Notes: generated from the sequence alone by a model not told the origin. Counted from the first letter of the stretch, positions 1-9,069 are shown. The stretch is 64,000 bases of DNA from Curvibacter microcysteis (GCF_028649435.1 NZ_JAQSIN010000002.1); one strand, 5' to 3'. Translations and numbers: made by a program.

Positions 1-2
1 AA

Positions 3-401
3 GCCGGTCCTTTTTCAGGGCTGTTGTCGGTGCTGTATGCGGGTGACCAGTTGGTGGCCTGCCATTTAGGCTTGCGCCAAGCGGACCAATGCCATATTTG
101 GTTTATCACGTATGACCCCGCGTTTTCAGCTTATTCGCCGGGCTTGTTGTTGCTCATGGGCATGGCCGAGGCCGCACAAGGAGAGGGTTTGAATTTGTTT
201 GATTTGGGCCGCGGCACTCAGCCTTATAAATTGCGCTTTCAAACCGGTGCCATTCCTTTGGGGGAGGGGGCGGTTTCCAGTCCGGCCTGGTTGGCTCAGG
301 CGGTGCTCGCAAAGACTGCCCAAAAACGCTGGTTGAAGACTACAATTTTGGGGCGTGTTTGGCGCTCGGGTAAAGGTCTGGTATCCAGACGATCCTCTTG
401 A
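3..401 (+). CDS. FemAB/CelD-like GNAT acetyltransferase, C-terminal part (5' end outside window)
   Basis: The reading frame is open from the left edge, so only about 132 C-terminal residues are present; a TTG at 24 is internal rather than a true start. The segment has the closing half of a BioF2/CelD-type GNAT fold, including the block FDLGRGTQPYKLRFQT in which the YK pair and the preceding D-x-G-x-G are typical. Proteins of this type often sit in exopolysaccharide loci of Burkholderiales and are thought to transfer acyl or aminoacyl groups. The polysaccharide export genes that follow support this role. The substrate cannot be told. Confidence 0.75.
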   Translation, partial: AGPFSGLLSVLYAGDQLVACHLGLRQADQCHIWFITYDPAFSAYSPGLLLLMGMAEAAQGEGLNLFDLGRGTQPYKLRFQTGAIPLGEGAVSSPAWLAQAVLAKTAQKRWLKTTILGRVWRSGKGLVSRRSS

Positions 402-522
402 GTTCGGGACTGTGTTCCACCTGGCTGGCTGGGGCATGGGGTTTTTATCCAGCGTTTGCAGGCCCTCGGCTGCGGCCACATTGACCGTTGAGAATCACAC
501 GTCCATCCTGAGTGGCTATTGA

Positions 523-1695
523 ATGAATTTGTCCTTGCGTCGTCTGTTGATGAGATCCGGAAAGCTCCTGGCGCTGCTGCTCTGCTGCGCCCAGGGTTGG
601 GCGCCGGCGGCGCCTTTGGTGTCCAACCTGCCGTTTGATTTGGCCTGGGACGGGGCCGCGGCAGCGGTGGAGCCATCCAAGCCAGCACGCGCCGTGCAGG
701 TCGCACCTGCTGTGGCGCCGACCACAGTTTCCCGTCCGCCCGCCGTGCCGGTCGCTCCCTCAGCCCCCGTCGCTCCCGTAGCGTCGTCAGCTCCCGTGCC
801 TGTCACCCCAGCCCGCCCAGCGTCGGTTGCCGTGAAGCCCTCGCTTTCGGTTCCCGCGCCGTCGGTGGAGATCAAGTCCGCCGATCTGCCCAAAGCCTCG
901 CCTGCCGCCGACAGCGCGGCACCCGTGCTGGCAGCTGGCACTGCGGCCATCGGTGCCGGGGATGTGTTGCAGGTCACCGTGTTTGGTCAGCCCGACATGT
1001 CGGCCGAGGTCTCGGTGACCGAGGGCGGCGAGGTCACCTTGCCCCTGATTGGCTTGATCCGCTTGGCTGGCTTGACCTCATCCGATGTCGAAAAGCTGGT
1101 CGCGCGCCGCTTGCGCGAACGTGAGTTCTTGCTCAACCCAGAGGTCTCGGTGACGGTTCGGCAAAACCGCAGCCAGGTGGTGTCGGTGCTGGGCGAGGTG
1201 GTCAAGCCTGGGCGTTACCCCATTCAGGGTCGCTTCACCGTGCTGGACCTGCTGGCCACGGCCGGTGGGCTCACGCCCAAGGCCGATACCGTGGCCTTCT
1301 TGCTGCGCAAGGGCGATGGGTCGGCCAGCGGTGCTGGTGCCGGGACTGACCCGGCGCAGCGCATCCGCATCCCGATCCGGCTGGACCGGGTCAACACCCC
1401 TGACCGCAGCTCTCTCGATCTGGTGCTCAGCAATGACGACATGGTCTACGTCGGGCAGCAGAAGTTCTTCTACATCCTGGGCGAAGTTCGCCGCCCTGGC
1501 AGCTACCCCATGGAGCCCGACCTCAACGTGATGCGTGCCCTGTCGATCAGCGGCGGCGTCACCGAGCGCGGCTCGATGAACCGCATCAACATCCACCGCC
1601 AAGCCGACGCACCCAATGGGCGTGAACTGGCGCCACGCCTCACCGACAGCGTGATGGAAGGCGATGTGATTTACGTGAAAGAACGCATCTTCTGA
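523..1695 (+). CDS. Polysaccharide export outer membrane protein (Wza/EpsE-like)
   Basis: A 390-residue secreted protein that should form the outer membrane export channel for the exopolysaccharide. Residues 1-29 form a Sec signal peptide without a clear lipobox. Residues 45-130 are a long Ala/Pro/Val-rich linker, unusual in length for the family. The Poly_export domain begins near residue 144 (GAGDVLQVTVFGQPDM). Two SLBB-type repeats follow, each with a G-E-V-x-x-P-G-x-Y-P core (about residues 222-235 and 318-332). The chain-length gene starts 25 bases downstream, implying one operon. The missing lipobox means it may be anchored by its partners rather than by lipid. Confidence 0.88.
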   Translation: MNLSLRRLLMRSGKLLALLLCCAQGWAPAAPLVSNLPFDLAWDGAAAAVEPSKPARAVQVAPAVAPTTVSRPPAVPVAPSAPVAPVASSAPVPVTPARPASVAVKPSLSVPAPSVEIKSADLPKASPAADSAAPVLAAGTAAIGAGDVLQVTVFGQPDMSAEVSVTEGGEVTLPLIGLIRLAGLTSSDVEKLVARRLREREFLLNPEVSVTVRQNRSQVVSVLGEVVKPGRYPIQGRFTVLDLLATAGGLTPKADTVAFLLRKGDGSASGAGAGTDPAQRIRIPIRLDRVNTPDRSSLDLVLSNDDMVYVGQQKFFYILGEVRRPGSYPMEPDLNVMRALSISGGVTERGSMNRINIHRQADAPNGRELAPRLTDSVMEGDVIYVKERIF

Positions 1696-1720
1696 TGCCC
1701 TGGCCGGACGCGAACACCTG

Positions 1721-3076
1721 ATGAACCACTTTCCGGTTGGATTGACCCTCAATCAGCTCGGTGCCATGCTGAAGTTTCGTCTGCCGACGATCTTCCTGGT
1801 GACCTTGCTGACCATGCTCGCCACCACGGCGGCCGTGCTGCTGATTCCCAAGACCTACACGTCATCGTCGGAGCTGTTCATCGAGTACCGGGTGAACGAC
1901 CCCATCAGCGGGCGGCAGTTTCCCGCCATGCTCGACGAGAGCTACCTGCTGACCCAGGTGGACATCATCCGCAGCAACGAGGTGATCGACCGGGTGATCG
2001 ACACCCTGCGCTTGATGGACAAGCCCGGCGCCGAGAAAAGCCGCCAGCTCCTGCGTGAGCGTTTGTCCAAAAGCATCGAGATCCAGCTGCGCCGTTCCAG
2101 CCGCATTGTTGAAGTGCAGTATTCGGACCAGTCGTCCGAAGGGGCTCGCGATTTTCTGGATGCCTTGATCAAGGCTTACATGGACATCAATGTCGAGATC
2201 AGCGTGGCGCCCGCCCGGGCCCGGCTGGAGCAGTACAACGCGCAGCTCAAGCTGTTGCGCGAAGAAATTGACGGCATCCAGAACAAGCTCACCGAGTACC
2301 AGCAAAAAGCCCAGATCGTTGACACCGACGAGCGCCTGGACAACCGCTCGCGCCAACTGGGCGAGCTGTCCACCAAGCAACTGCTGCTGCGCACCCAGCG
2401 CCAGGAGTACGAAGCCCGCATGCGCGCCCTCGACGTGATGATCAACTCCGGCAACGAAGTTCCTGAGGTGCCAGAAATCGCCCAGCAGCCGCGCGTAGCC
2501 GAACTGAAGTTGCGCCTGTCCGACCTGGAGCGCCGCATCGGCGACCTGTCAGCCACCTACGGCAAGATGCACCCCAAGCTGGTCGCCTTGCAAGACGAGC
2601 GTGCGGTGCTGCTGGACCGCCTCAAGCGCGAGGCCAAGGCGGTGTTGCAAGGCATTCGCCTGGAGGGCATGCGCCTGGCCGATCAAGAGCGCGCCCTGGG
2701 CCGCAGCATGGACGAGCAGCAGCGCTCGGTGCTGGAGTCCAAGCGCCACCGTGACGTGATCAGCTCCTACCAACGCCAGTTGGAAAGCGCACAGCGCGTC
2801 TACAACACGGCGGTGGCCAAGTACGATGAAATCCTGATGCTGGGCACGGTCAATGGGACCAGCCTGTCGGTGCTGCGCAAGGCCGAGGCGCCGCTCAAGC
2901 ATGCCAAGCCGCAAATCACCAAGAGCGTGCTGATGTCGGTGCTGGTGGGCTTGGTGCTGGGCCTGGGCCTGTCCTTCCTGCTTGAAATCGCGGTGCGCCG
3001 CCTGCGCTGCCTGGAAGACATGGAGCGCGGCCTGGGTCTGCGCCTGTTCGGCCAGATTGGCAAGTCCACGGTCTGA
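1721..3076 (+). CDS. Chain length determinant protein, Wzz/EpsF-like
   Basis: A 451-residue inner membrane polysaccharide co-polymerase. There is one membrane segment near the N-terminus (about residues 22-43) and one near the C-terminus (about 403-428). Between them is a long periplasmic region rich in Glu, Arg, Gln and Leu heptads (about 160-385), as expected for the coiled-coil stalk of Wzz proteins. It should set chain length and couple the polymerase to the outer membrane exporter encoded just upstream. The kinase gene follows after 5 bases, so the two are probably co-translated, as in EpsF-EpsG pairs. Confidence 0.88.
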   Translation: MNHFPVGLTLNQLGAMLKFRLPTIFLVTLLTMLATTAAVLLIPKTYTSSSELFIEYRVNDPISGRQFPAMLDESYLLTQVDIIRSNEVIDRVIDTLRLMDKPGAEKSRQLLRERLSKSIEIQLRRSSRIVEVQYSDQSSEGARDFLDALIKAYMDINVEISVAPARARLEQYNAQLKLLREEIDGIQNKLTEYQQKAQIVDTDERLDNRSRQLGELSTKQLLLRTQRQEYEARMRALDVMINSGNEVPEVPEIAQQPRVAELKLRLSDLERRIGDLSATYGKMHPKLVALQDERAVLLDRLKREAKAVLQGIRLEGMRLADQERALGRSMDEQQRSVLESKRHRDVISSYQRQLESAQRVYNTAVAKYDEILMLGTVNGTSLSVLRKAEAPLKHAKPQITKSVLMSVLVGLVLGLGLSFLLEIAVRRLRCLEDMERGLGLRLFGQIGKSTV

Positions 3077-3081
3077 ATCGC

Positions 3082-4059
3082 ATGAAATTTGAACCTTTAC
3101 TCGAGTCGCAGGCCGCCCCGGTGCCCCCGGTGATGAGCAGCGACCGCATGGGCGAGCTGTTCATCCAGGCGGGTCGCCTCACGCGCGCCCAGGTGGACAA
3201 GATCATCCAGTTGCAGGACCAGTCGCAACTGCGCTTCGGTGAAGCGGCGGTGCGCCTGCAATTGCTGACCGAGGGCGACATCCAGGCGGTGTTGGCCCAG
3301 CAGTTCAACTACGTCACGGCCTCTGACCTGCGTTTGGGCCAGGACCCGAGTTGTCCGCTGCCCATCGCCAATGCCCCTTACAGCCCGGAGGCCGAGGCGA
3401 TCCGACGCATCCGGTCCGAGTTGCTGCTCGAAGGCCGTGACCTCAGCCCCCTGCAGGTGGCGGTGGTCAGCCCCGGGGCAGGCGAGGGCCGCACCTACTT
3501 GGCGGCCAATCTGGCGTTTTCTTTCGCCCAGGTGGGCAAGCGCACGCTGCTGATCGACGCGGACTTCCGCTCGCCCAAAGTGCATGGCTACTTCAGCATG
3601 AACAACAAAAAGGGCTTGTCGGGCGTGCTGTCCGGGCGCAGTGCCATCACCTTGGATGTGATGACCATGGTGCTGCCCAATTTGTACGTCTTGCCGGCGG
3701 GGCCTTTGCCACCCAACCCGCTGGAAATCTTGCAGGACCCCAACCTGTCCAAGCTGATCCAGCAGCTCTCGCTGGACCTGGATGTCATCGTGGTCGACAC
3801 GCCGGCTTCGATGGATTCTTCTGACAGCAAGGTGATTGCGCGCCAGGTCGGCGCCGCCTTGGTGGTCGGGCGCGAGCACCATACCCGCATCGCTGAACTG
3901 CGCGAGACCGTTGAGGCCTTGCAGTCGGTGGGCGTGCGCATGTTTGGCACGGTGTACAACCGCTACGACGCGCGTTATGCAGCCACCGCCACCACGGTGC
4001 GAGGCCTGCGTTGGTGGCCTGCGGCCTGGCGCTGGCCGCTGCGCCGAGCCCCTCGCTAG
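3082..4059 (+). CDS. BY-kinase-like chain length regulator, EpsG-like
   Basis: A 325-residue cytoplasmic ATPase/tyrosine kinase partner of the Wzz-like protein. Residues 20-80 resemble the N-terminal domain of GspE/PilB-type ATPases. The kinase core has a Walker A-like loop SPGAGEGRT (about 130-138), a Walker A' LLIDADFRSP (about 156-165) and a Walker B DVIVVDTPA (about 234-242). The usual Lys of Walker A is Arg, which I recall being common in EpsG proteins. The C-terminus has three Tyr (YNRYDARY) instead of a long Tyr cluster and ends in a Trp/Arg-rich tail. It likely regulates polymerisation by phosphorylation cycles. Confidence 0.82.
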   Translation: MKFEPLLESQAAPVPPVMSSDRMGELFIQAGRLTRAQVDKIIQLQDQSQLRFGEAAVRLQLLTEGDIQAVLAQQFNYVTASDLRLGQDPSCPLPIANAPYSPEAEAIRRIRSELLLEGRDLSPLQVAVVSPGAGEGRTYLAANLAFSFAQVGKRTLLIDADFRSPKVHGYFSMNNKKGLSGVLSGRSAITLDVMTMVLPNLYVLPAGPLPPNPLEILQDPNLSKLIQQLSLDLDVIVVDTPASMDSSDSKVIARQVGAALVVGREHHTRIAELRETVEALQSVGVRMFGTVYNRYDARYAATATTVRGLRWWPAAWRWPLRRAPR

Positions 4060-4072
4060 GCAGGGGCTGGGT

Positions 4073-5344
4073 TTGTCGGCAAAGCCGTTTTGGACGCATT
4101 CGCTGCTGTCCATCGTGGATCAGGTCCTGCTCAGCGGCCTGAACTTCGCGGTGGGCATGTGCCTGATCCGCTTTGGTACCAAGAGCGACTACGGGCTCTA
4201 TTCCCAGTTGTTTGCGGCGGCCTTGTTCGCCGTGGGCGTGCTAGAGGCCATGATCGGCAGCCCGCTGACCACGCTGGCGCCCCAGATGCGCGAATCCCAA
4301 CAGGCCCTGGTCATTCAGCGCCTGCAGCGTTTTCAAGCGCTCGGAGGCTCGGTCTTGGGCGTGGTGATGGGCGCGGCAGCGGCTTGGGTGGTCGCCACGC
4401 GCGTGCCTGAGGTGTCGGCCGGGCCGGTGGGTCTGGCCTTTGCGGTGTTCATTGTCATGACCACTTTGCGCGAGTACCGCCGCACCGTCTGGTTTCTTCA
4501 TGCCGACATGGCCAGCTTGCTGCGCAGTGACGGGGTCTACGTGGTCAGCGCTTTGCTGGGCGGCGGGCTCTTGATTGTCACGGAGCATGCCAATGCAGCC
4601 AGCGTGCTCGCCACCCTGAGCCTGGCCCAGGCCCTGGCTTGGCTGGCGGGGCGCTCGCCGGCCCCCGTGCCCCCGGACGCTGAGCCCGAGCCCTGGCGCC
4701 ACACCCTGGCCCAGATCTGGGACAAGGGCCGCTGGGCGGTGCCAGGCACGGCCGTGGGCTGGCTGGGCAATTACAGCTTTTTGTACCTGGCGTCGGCCCT
4801 GTCGGGCGTGGAGGCCGCCGCCGAAGTCAGTGCCTCGCGCCTGTTGTTGGTGCCCGTGGGCTTGATGGTGGTGGCCTGGTCCCGCGTCGCCCGGCCGCTG
4901 GCGGGGCGCCTGATCCATGCGCGGGACTGGCGCACGCTGAACCGGCTGACCTGGCGTTCGCTGGGCGGTATCGAGCTGCTGTCGCTGGCCTACATCGGCC
5001 TGCTGGTGCTGGGCCTGCCCTGGCTGCAAACCCATGTGCTGGGCGCCAAGTACCAGGGCATCAACACCCTGGTTTGGGCTTGGGGCGCTTATTTTGTCGT
5101 CAGCGTGGCGCGCACGATTGCCACCACCTGGCTGGTCAGCATGGGGGCCTTTCGGCAGTTGTTCATCGAAGGCTGCGTGGTGGTGGTGGTCATGATGGCG
5201 GTGGCCGGTGTGCTGATCCCGCGTTGGGGCGCCCTGGGCGCGGTGCTGGCCTTGATCGTCATGGAAACGGTGGACACCCTCTTGTTGCTGGTGTTGCTGC
5301 ACCTCCAGCGCCGCCGTTTGAACCGGGAGCCTGCCCTTGGCTGA
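4073..5344 (+). CDS. Oligosaccharide flippase-like membrane protein (Wzx/MVF type)
   Basis: A polytopic inner membrane protein of about 423 residues with some 10-12 hydrophobic segments, matching polysaccharide-repeat flippases. The start chosen is TTG at 4073 because an AGGGG Shine-Dalgarno lies 6 bases upstream and the frame before it only overlaps the kinase gene. The protein begins SAKPFWTHSLLSIVDQVL, typical of the first Wzx helix. It should move lipid-linked repeat units across the membrane before polymerisation by the product of the gene at 6221-7675. The end overlaps the next gene by 8 bases. Confidence 0.72.
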   Translation: MSAKPFWTHSLLSIVDQVLLSGLNFAVGMCLIRFGTKSDYGLYSQLFAAALFAVGVLEAMIGSPLTTLAPQMRESQQALVIQRLQRFQALGGSVLGVVMGAAAAWVVATRVPEVSAGPVGLAFAVFIVMTTLREYRRTVWFLHADMASLLRSDGVYVVSALLGGGLLIVTEHANAASVLATLSLAQALAWLAGRSPAPVPPDAEPEPWRHTLAQIWDKGRWAVPGTAVGWLGNYSFLYLASALSGVEAAAEVSASRLLLVPVGLMVVAWSRVARPLAGRLIHARDWRTLNRLTWRSLGGIELLSLAYIGLLVLGLPWLQTHVLGAKYQGINTLVWAWGAYFVVSVARTIATTWLVSMGAFRQLFIEGCVVVVVMMAVAGVLIPRWGALGAVLALIVMETVDTLLLLVLLHLQRRRLNREPALG

Positions 5345-6242
5345 GATCAGTGTGTGCGTCTGCACCTTCCGCCGTCCGCAGATGCTGGACGCCTTGCTGA
5401 CCCGCCTCGCTGCCCAGCAATGCCCGCCCAGTGAAATTGTGGTCGTCGACAACGACCCGGCCCACAGCGCTTTGCCCGTGCTCCAGGCCTGGGCTGACCG
5501 TCTGCCACTGCGCACCGTGCATGTGCCCCAGCCCAACATCGCCCTGGCGCGCAATGCGGCCGTGGCCCAGGCCCGAGGCGACTGGCTGGCCTTGATTGAC
5601 GATGACGAAGAGCCGGGGCCCGACTGGCTGGCCTTGTTGCTGCAGACCCAGGTCGCCACAGGCGCCGACGGCGTGATGGCGCCTGTGCTGGCGCGCTACA
5701 CCGAGGCCACGCCCGCTTGGATGCGTGAAGGTGGCTTTTTTGAGCGGCGCCGTTTTGTCACGGGCACTCCGGTGTTCACGGAGGACTCGCGCACGGGCAA
5801 TGTGCTGCTGCGGGCGGCCATGGTCCGATCGCTGCCGGGGCCGTTTGACCCGGCATTTGGTCGATCCGGCGGGGAGGACACCTTGTTTTTCTCGCTGCTG
5901 CACCGCGCGGCGTATCGCTTTGTCTGGTGCGATGAGGCCACGGTCAGCGAAGAGGTGCCAGCCGATCGCGCGCGCTCAGGGTGGATCCTGCGCCGCGCCT
6001 ACCGTGGGGCCCAGACCTTTGTGCGGGTCGAGCTGTACCCACTGGCGGGTGCCCAACGCGCCTGGCGTGCCACCGCCCTGGGCGCGCGGGCCCTGGCGCA
6101 GTTGGGGGCGTCGCTGCTGCTGGCCTTGGCCGTTTGGCCGCGTTCCCGGGTGCGGGCTTTTTTCTGGCTGCGCACGGCCTGTGCCCAGTGCGGCAAGCTC
6201 AGCGCCCTGGCCGGGGCACGTTACCTCGAATACCGGGCCTGA
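5337..6242 (+). CDS. Family 2 glycosyltransferase
   Basis: A 301-residue GT-A transferase. The N-terminus ISVCVCTFRRPQMLDALL and the block IVVVDNDP show the nucleotide-sugar Rossmann half. LALIDDDEEPGPDWL holds the Asp-rich metal-binding motif (about residues 83-97). A C-terminal hydrophobic stretch (about 245-265) may anchor it to the membrane. The start is TTG with GGGAG 7 bases upstream; it overlaps the flippase gene by 8 bases, so translation is probably coupled. It is expected to add a sugar to the lipid-linked exopolysaccharide repeat; donor and acceptor are unknown. Its 3' end overlaps the convergent polymerase gene by 22 bases. Confidence 0.88.
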   Translation: MAEISVCVCTFRRPQMLDALLTRLAAQQCPPSEIVVVDNDPAHSALPVLQAWADRLPLRTVHVPQPNIALARNAAVAQARGDWLALIDDDEEPGPDWLALLLQTQVATGADGVMAPVLARYTEATPAWMREGGFFERRRFVTGTPVFTEDSRTGNVLLRAAMVRSLPGPFDPAFGRSGGEDTLFFSLLHRAAYRFVWCDEATVSEEVPADRARSGWILRRAYRGAQTFVRVELYPLAGAQRAWRATALGARALAQLGASLLLALAVWPRSRVRAFFWLRTACAQCGKLSALAGARYLEYRA

Positions 6243-7675
6243 GCTTCGGGTTCGGACCGGGAGGCCAGGTCCCCAGGCAGGGGACCTGCCGGACGGATGC
6301 CGGCGCTCTGAGCCAATCGGTGGCGGCGCAGCGAGCTGTTGACTGCGATCGACGAGAACACCACCAGCACGGCCAGAAAGTTCACCCCGCGCAAGAAGGA
6401 GCTTTCGGTGGCGTTGTGCACCAGAATCACGGCGATCAATGCGCCATGGAACGCGGCTTCGCTGGCATCAAAGCGTGACAGCCGGTACAGGCTGATCAGG
6501 TGGTGAACAATGAAGCCGGCAAACAGCAGCAGGCCCATGCCGCCCAGTTCATTGAGCACATCCAGGTAGCCGTTGTGCGCCTGAAAGGGCACCCAGTACA
6601 TGTGATCGATGATGGGCTGGGAGGCGCTGCCCTTGCCCATCCAGAAGGAACCAAAACCAATGCCCAGCCAGGGGTGCCGCTGAATCTCCTGGATCACCAG
6701 TTCCCAGATGTCAAAACGGCCGCTGATGTCCGTGCTTTTGCCCAGCAGGTCGGCCACGGGTTTGAAGAACTCATCCCAGGTGGGCAGCCGGCCTTGCACC
6801 ACATAGAGCACGTGCAGGTAGATCAGCAACAGGCAGGCCATCACCACCAGCACCCGGCTGGTGACGAACTCGCTGGCCACATACTTCCAGCGAAACAGCA
6901 AGAAGAAGCCGACGCCCATCACCGTCACCAGCAGGCTGGTCGTGCTTTTGGACATCACCAGGTTGACGCCACAAAAAACCAGGGCCAGTCCAAACATCAA
7001 GGGGCTCAGCCTCGATTGGGGCGTGCAGAACAAAGCCACCCAGGCCATGGCCGCAAAGGCGTTCATGATGCCGAAGTTGTTCTTCTGGTCGGTCACGCCA
7101 CGCCAGGCCCCGCCCTCCCAGGCCCCGTTGGCCATGCCGGTGTACTCGATGGCGATGTCGGGGACCAGCACCACCGCAAAGAGCGACAGCACCTGGAACA
7201 GCAGCAAGGTGCCCACCGTCAGCTTGAGCCAGCGTGTGTGGCTCATTTCGCTGACCTGGAAGGCCATGCCAATCATCAGCAGGCCACCAAACTGAATGAC
7301 CTTCTTGAGGGTCACCATCGGCAGCAGGGACCAGCCCGTGTTCATCAGGCAGTAGAGGAACAGGGCCAGCAAAAACGGGTTCAGGCCGCTGACCACCTCT
7401 TGAAAGCGCACAAAGCGGCGCAAGCAAACCCAGCCCGCGATCAGGAACAGGGTGCTCCATTGCAGCTGGATGATGAAGTTGCCCTCGCGCAGATTGGCAT
7501 CGCCCTCGGCCGCAAAGTCCCAGGACAGGCCTGCGGGCAAGAGCGCCCAGGCCAGGCTGAAGACCATCAGCAATCCCGTCAGCCATTGCTCCAGACCCGG
7601 CCCGGAGGCGGGGCCAGGGGAGGGCGTCGACCCCAGGTGGGGCGTCGCTGGCGTGTACGGGGCAGTGGCTGGCAT
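6221..7675 (-). CDS. O-antigen ligase/polymerase-like membrane protein (Wzy family)
   Basis: A multi-spanning membrane protein of about 484 residues. A large periplasmic loop in the second half contains the family's conserved features, including DIWELVIQEIQRHPWLGIGFGSFW and an H-N-G-Y motif (AHNGYLDVLNELG). This marks the Wzy_C/O-antigen ligase superfamily, so polymerase of the local exopolysaccharide is the likely role. The start at the ATG at 7675 is uncertain: no clear Shine-Dalgarno precedes it, and the first 35 residues are Pro/Thr-rich before the first helix. It lies on the opposite strand from the flanking exopolysaccharide genes, 58 bases after the secreted protein gene. Confidence 0.8.
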   Translation of the reverse strand: MPATAPYTPATPHLGSTPSPGPASGPGLEQWLTGLLMVFSLAWALLPAGLSWDFAAEGDANLREGNFIIQLQWSTLFLIAGWVCLRRFVRFQEVVSGLNPFLLALFLYCLMNTGWSLLPMVTLKKVIQFGGLLMIGMAFQVSEMSHTRWLKLTVGTLLLFQVLSLFAVVLVPDIAIEYTGMANGAWEGGAWRGVTDQKNNFGIMNAFAAMAWVALFCTPQSRLSPLMFGLALVFCGVNLVMSKSTTSLLVTVMGVGFFLLFRWKYVASEFVTSRVLVVMACLLLIYLHVLYVVQGRLPTWDEFFKPVADLLGKSTDISGRFDIWELVIQEIQRHPWLGIGFGSFWMGKGSASQPIIDHMYWVPFQAHNGYLDVLNELGGMGLLLFAGFIVHHLISLYRLSRFDASEAAFHGALIAVILVHNATESSFLRGVNFLAVLVVFSSIAVNSSLRRHRLAQSAGIRPAGPLPGDLASRSEPEAQARYSR

Positions 7676-7733
7676 GCAGTGCAATGGGGTGGTCAGTGCC
7701 GTGTGCTTGGGCGTCTTGGTGGTTGGGGCTGCG

Positions 7734-8972
7734 TCAGGGCAGTGCTGCGGGCTGGGCGAAGTAAGCCTTGGACAGGGTCTTGAATTGTCCACCGTCCGTG
7801 CGCAAGGTGGTCTGGCTGCGTTCACCCGGGCTGAACACCACGCCCACGCCGCCCGCCGCCACCAATTCGTTGGCGTGCGTCAAGAAGTAGCGCACGCGGT
7901 TGTCCCGCCAAGGCGGGCTGCTGCTGGGCTGGGCCGCGGGCACGCCCAGCGGCGTCTGCCACCACAACAAAGGCTTTTGCAGCCCTTCAAAGTAGCGGCG
8001 CGCCTCGGCAAAGTGCTGCGCAAAGCTGTGTCCGTTGCTGGGCTGGGGGTTGACGTCGTCCCAGTACCAATGGCGCCCGTTGCGCACGCAGGCGGCGGCG
8101 CGGTTTTGGGCTTCCATGCAGCCCGCATCGCGGTCCTGGGTTTGCATGATCACAAAGTCGGCCTGACCCGCACCCAGCTTCTGCATGTAGGCCACATCGG
8201 TGGCGCGCAGATCGTCGAACATGGACGGTGGAAAACCGACGTAGGTGCGTGGCGCATGCAGGCGGGCCGTGCGCAGCAGGCAGGCCGCCACGCCGGCGAC
8301 GGTGTCGGGCAATCCAGCGCAGTCGGGGTTGGGGTTGACCAGGGCGGGCATGCGGGTCGGATCGGCCTGGGCGCGCTGGGTGTAGCCCCAGAAGTCGGGC
8401 TCCAGGTTGACCAGGGCGGGCTGGCCATAGCGCCCCAGCTTTTGGAACAGCAGCCGCACCTGGCTCCAATACGGGCCCATGAAGCTGGGGTCGGTCAGGC
8501 CGCTGAGGTTGCTGTCGCCGCGCGCTGCCATTTGGTAGAGGGTGAACATGGGCACGGCACCGACCATCTCGGCGTGCTGGATCACCCGCTCCACATAGGC
8601 GCCTGAGGGACTGTTCCAGCTCAGCCAGGAGTCGCTGCCCACGCCGTTCAGGTATTGGTCGTAAATGTCTGGCGACAGGCCTTGGCCCAACACCGTGCCA
8701 GTGTCCGTGGTGCCCACGCCGACCAGCAAGCGCTTGGGGCGTCCCAAGGCCTGGGCCAGGGCCCCCGCGCGCTGGGCCAGGGGCAGCTTGTCCAGGGCCC
8801 CATGGGTGTTGCTGGATGGGCTGCTGGCCTTGGGCTTGTCCGAGGCGCGGGCCTTGTCTTGGGGGCCGGCGGCCGCAGCCAGGCCCAGTTGAGCGCTGAG
8901 CAGCCAAGCCACGCCCAGGCCCACCAGGGCGAGGGCCGTGCGCCAGCGGGCCACCAAAGTGCTTCGTTCCAT
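7734..8972 (-). CDS. Secreted protein of unknown function in the exopolysaccharide locus (glycoside-hydrolase-like features)
   Basis: Not identified to a named family. The 412-residue product starts at the ATG at 8972 and has a clear Sec signal peptide (residues 1-35, cut after LAAAA), then a Lys/Ser-rich linker. The body has alternating strand and helix blocks: RLLVGVGTTDTG, AVPMFTLYQMAA, ALVNLEPDFWGY (Glu191 and Asp193), RTYVGFPPSMFDD, ADFVIMQTQDRDAG, PLLWWQTPLGV and a final VGVVFSPGE. This pattern, with acidic residues at strand ends, resembles a TIM barrel of secreted glycoside hydrolases. Its place beside the polymerase suggests a periplasmic polysaccharide hydrolase or lyase; that is inference. 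The region upstream is a divergent promoter. Confidence 0.62.
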   Translation of the reverse strand: MERSTLVARWRTALALVGLGVAWLLSAQLGLAAAAGPQDKARASDKPKASSPSSNTHGALDKLPLAQRAGALAQALGRPKRLLVGVGTTDTGTVLGQGLSPDIYDQYLNGVGSDSWLSWNSPSGAYVERVIQHAEMVGAVPMFTLYQMAARGDSNLSGLTDPSFMGPYWSQVRLLFQKLGRYGQPALVNLEPDFWGYTQRAQADPTRMPALVNPNPDCAGLPDTVAGVAACLLRTARLHAPRTYVGFPPSMFDDLRATDVAYMQKLGAGQADFVIMQTQDRDAGCMEAQNRAAACVRNGRHWYWDDVNPQPSNGHSFAQHFAEARRYFEGLQKPLLWWQTPLGVPAAQPSSSPPWRDNRVRYFLTHANELVAAGGVGVVFSPGERSQTTLRTDGGQFKTLSKAYFAQPAALP

Positions 8973-9053
8973 GGCAGATGTCCTGATCAGGAGGGGAGGT
9001 GGCCTGGGTCGAGCCGGCCGGGGCAAGGGCTGAGGGGCATAAAACGCAGCATC

Positions 9054-9069
9054 TTGCAAAATTTTGCAA
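9054..9069. promoter_or_regulatory. Perfect 16-bp palindrome in the divergent exopolysaccharide promoter region
   Basis: TTGCAAAATTTTGCAA reads the same on both strands. It lies in the 274-base gap between the minus-strand secreted protein gene (start 8972) and the plus-strand glycosyltransferase gene (start 9247). It is AT-rich in a GC-rich setting and well placed for a dimeric regulator controlling both directions. The regulator is unknown. Confidence 0.5.
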
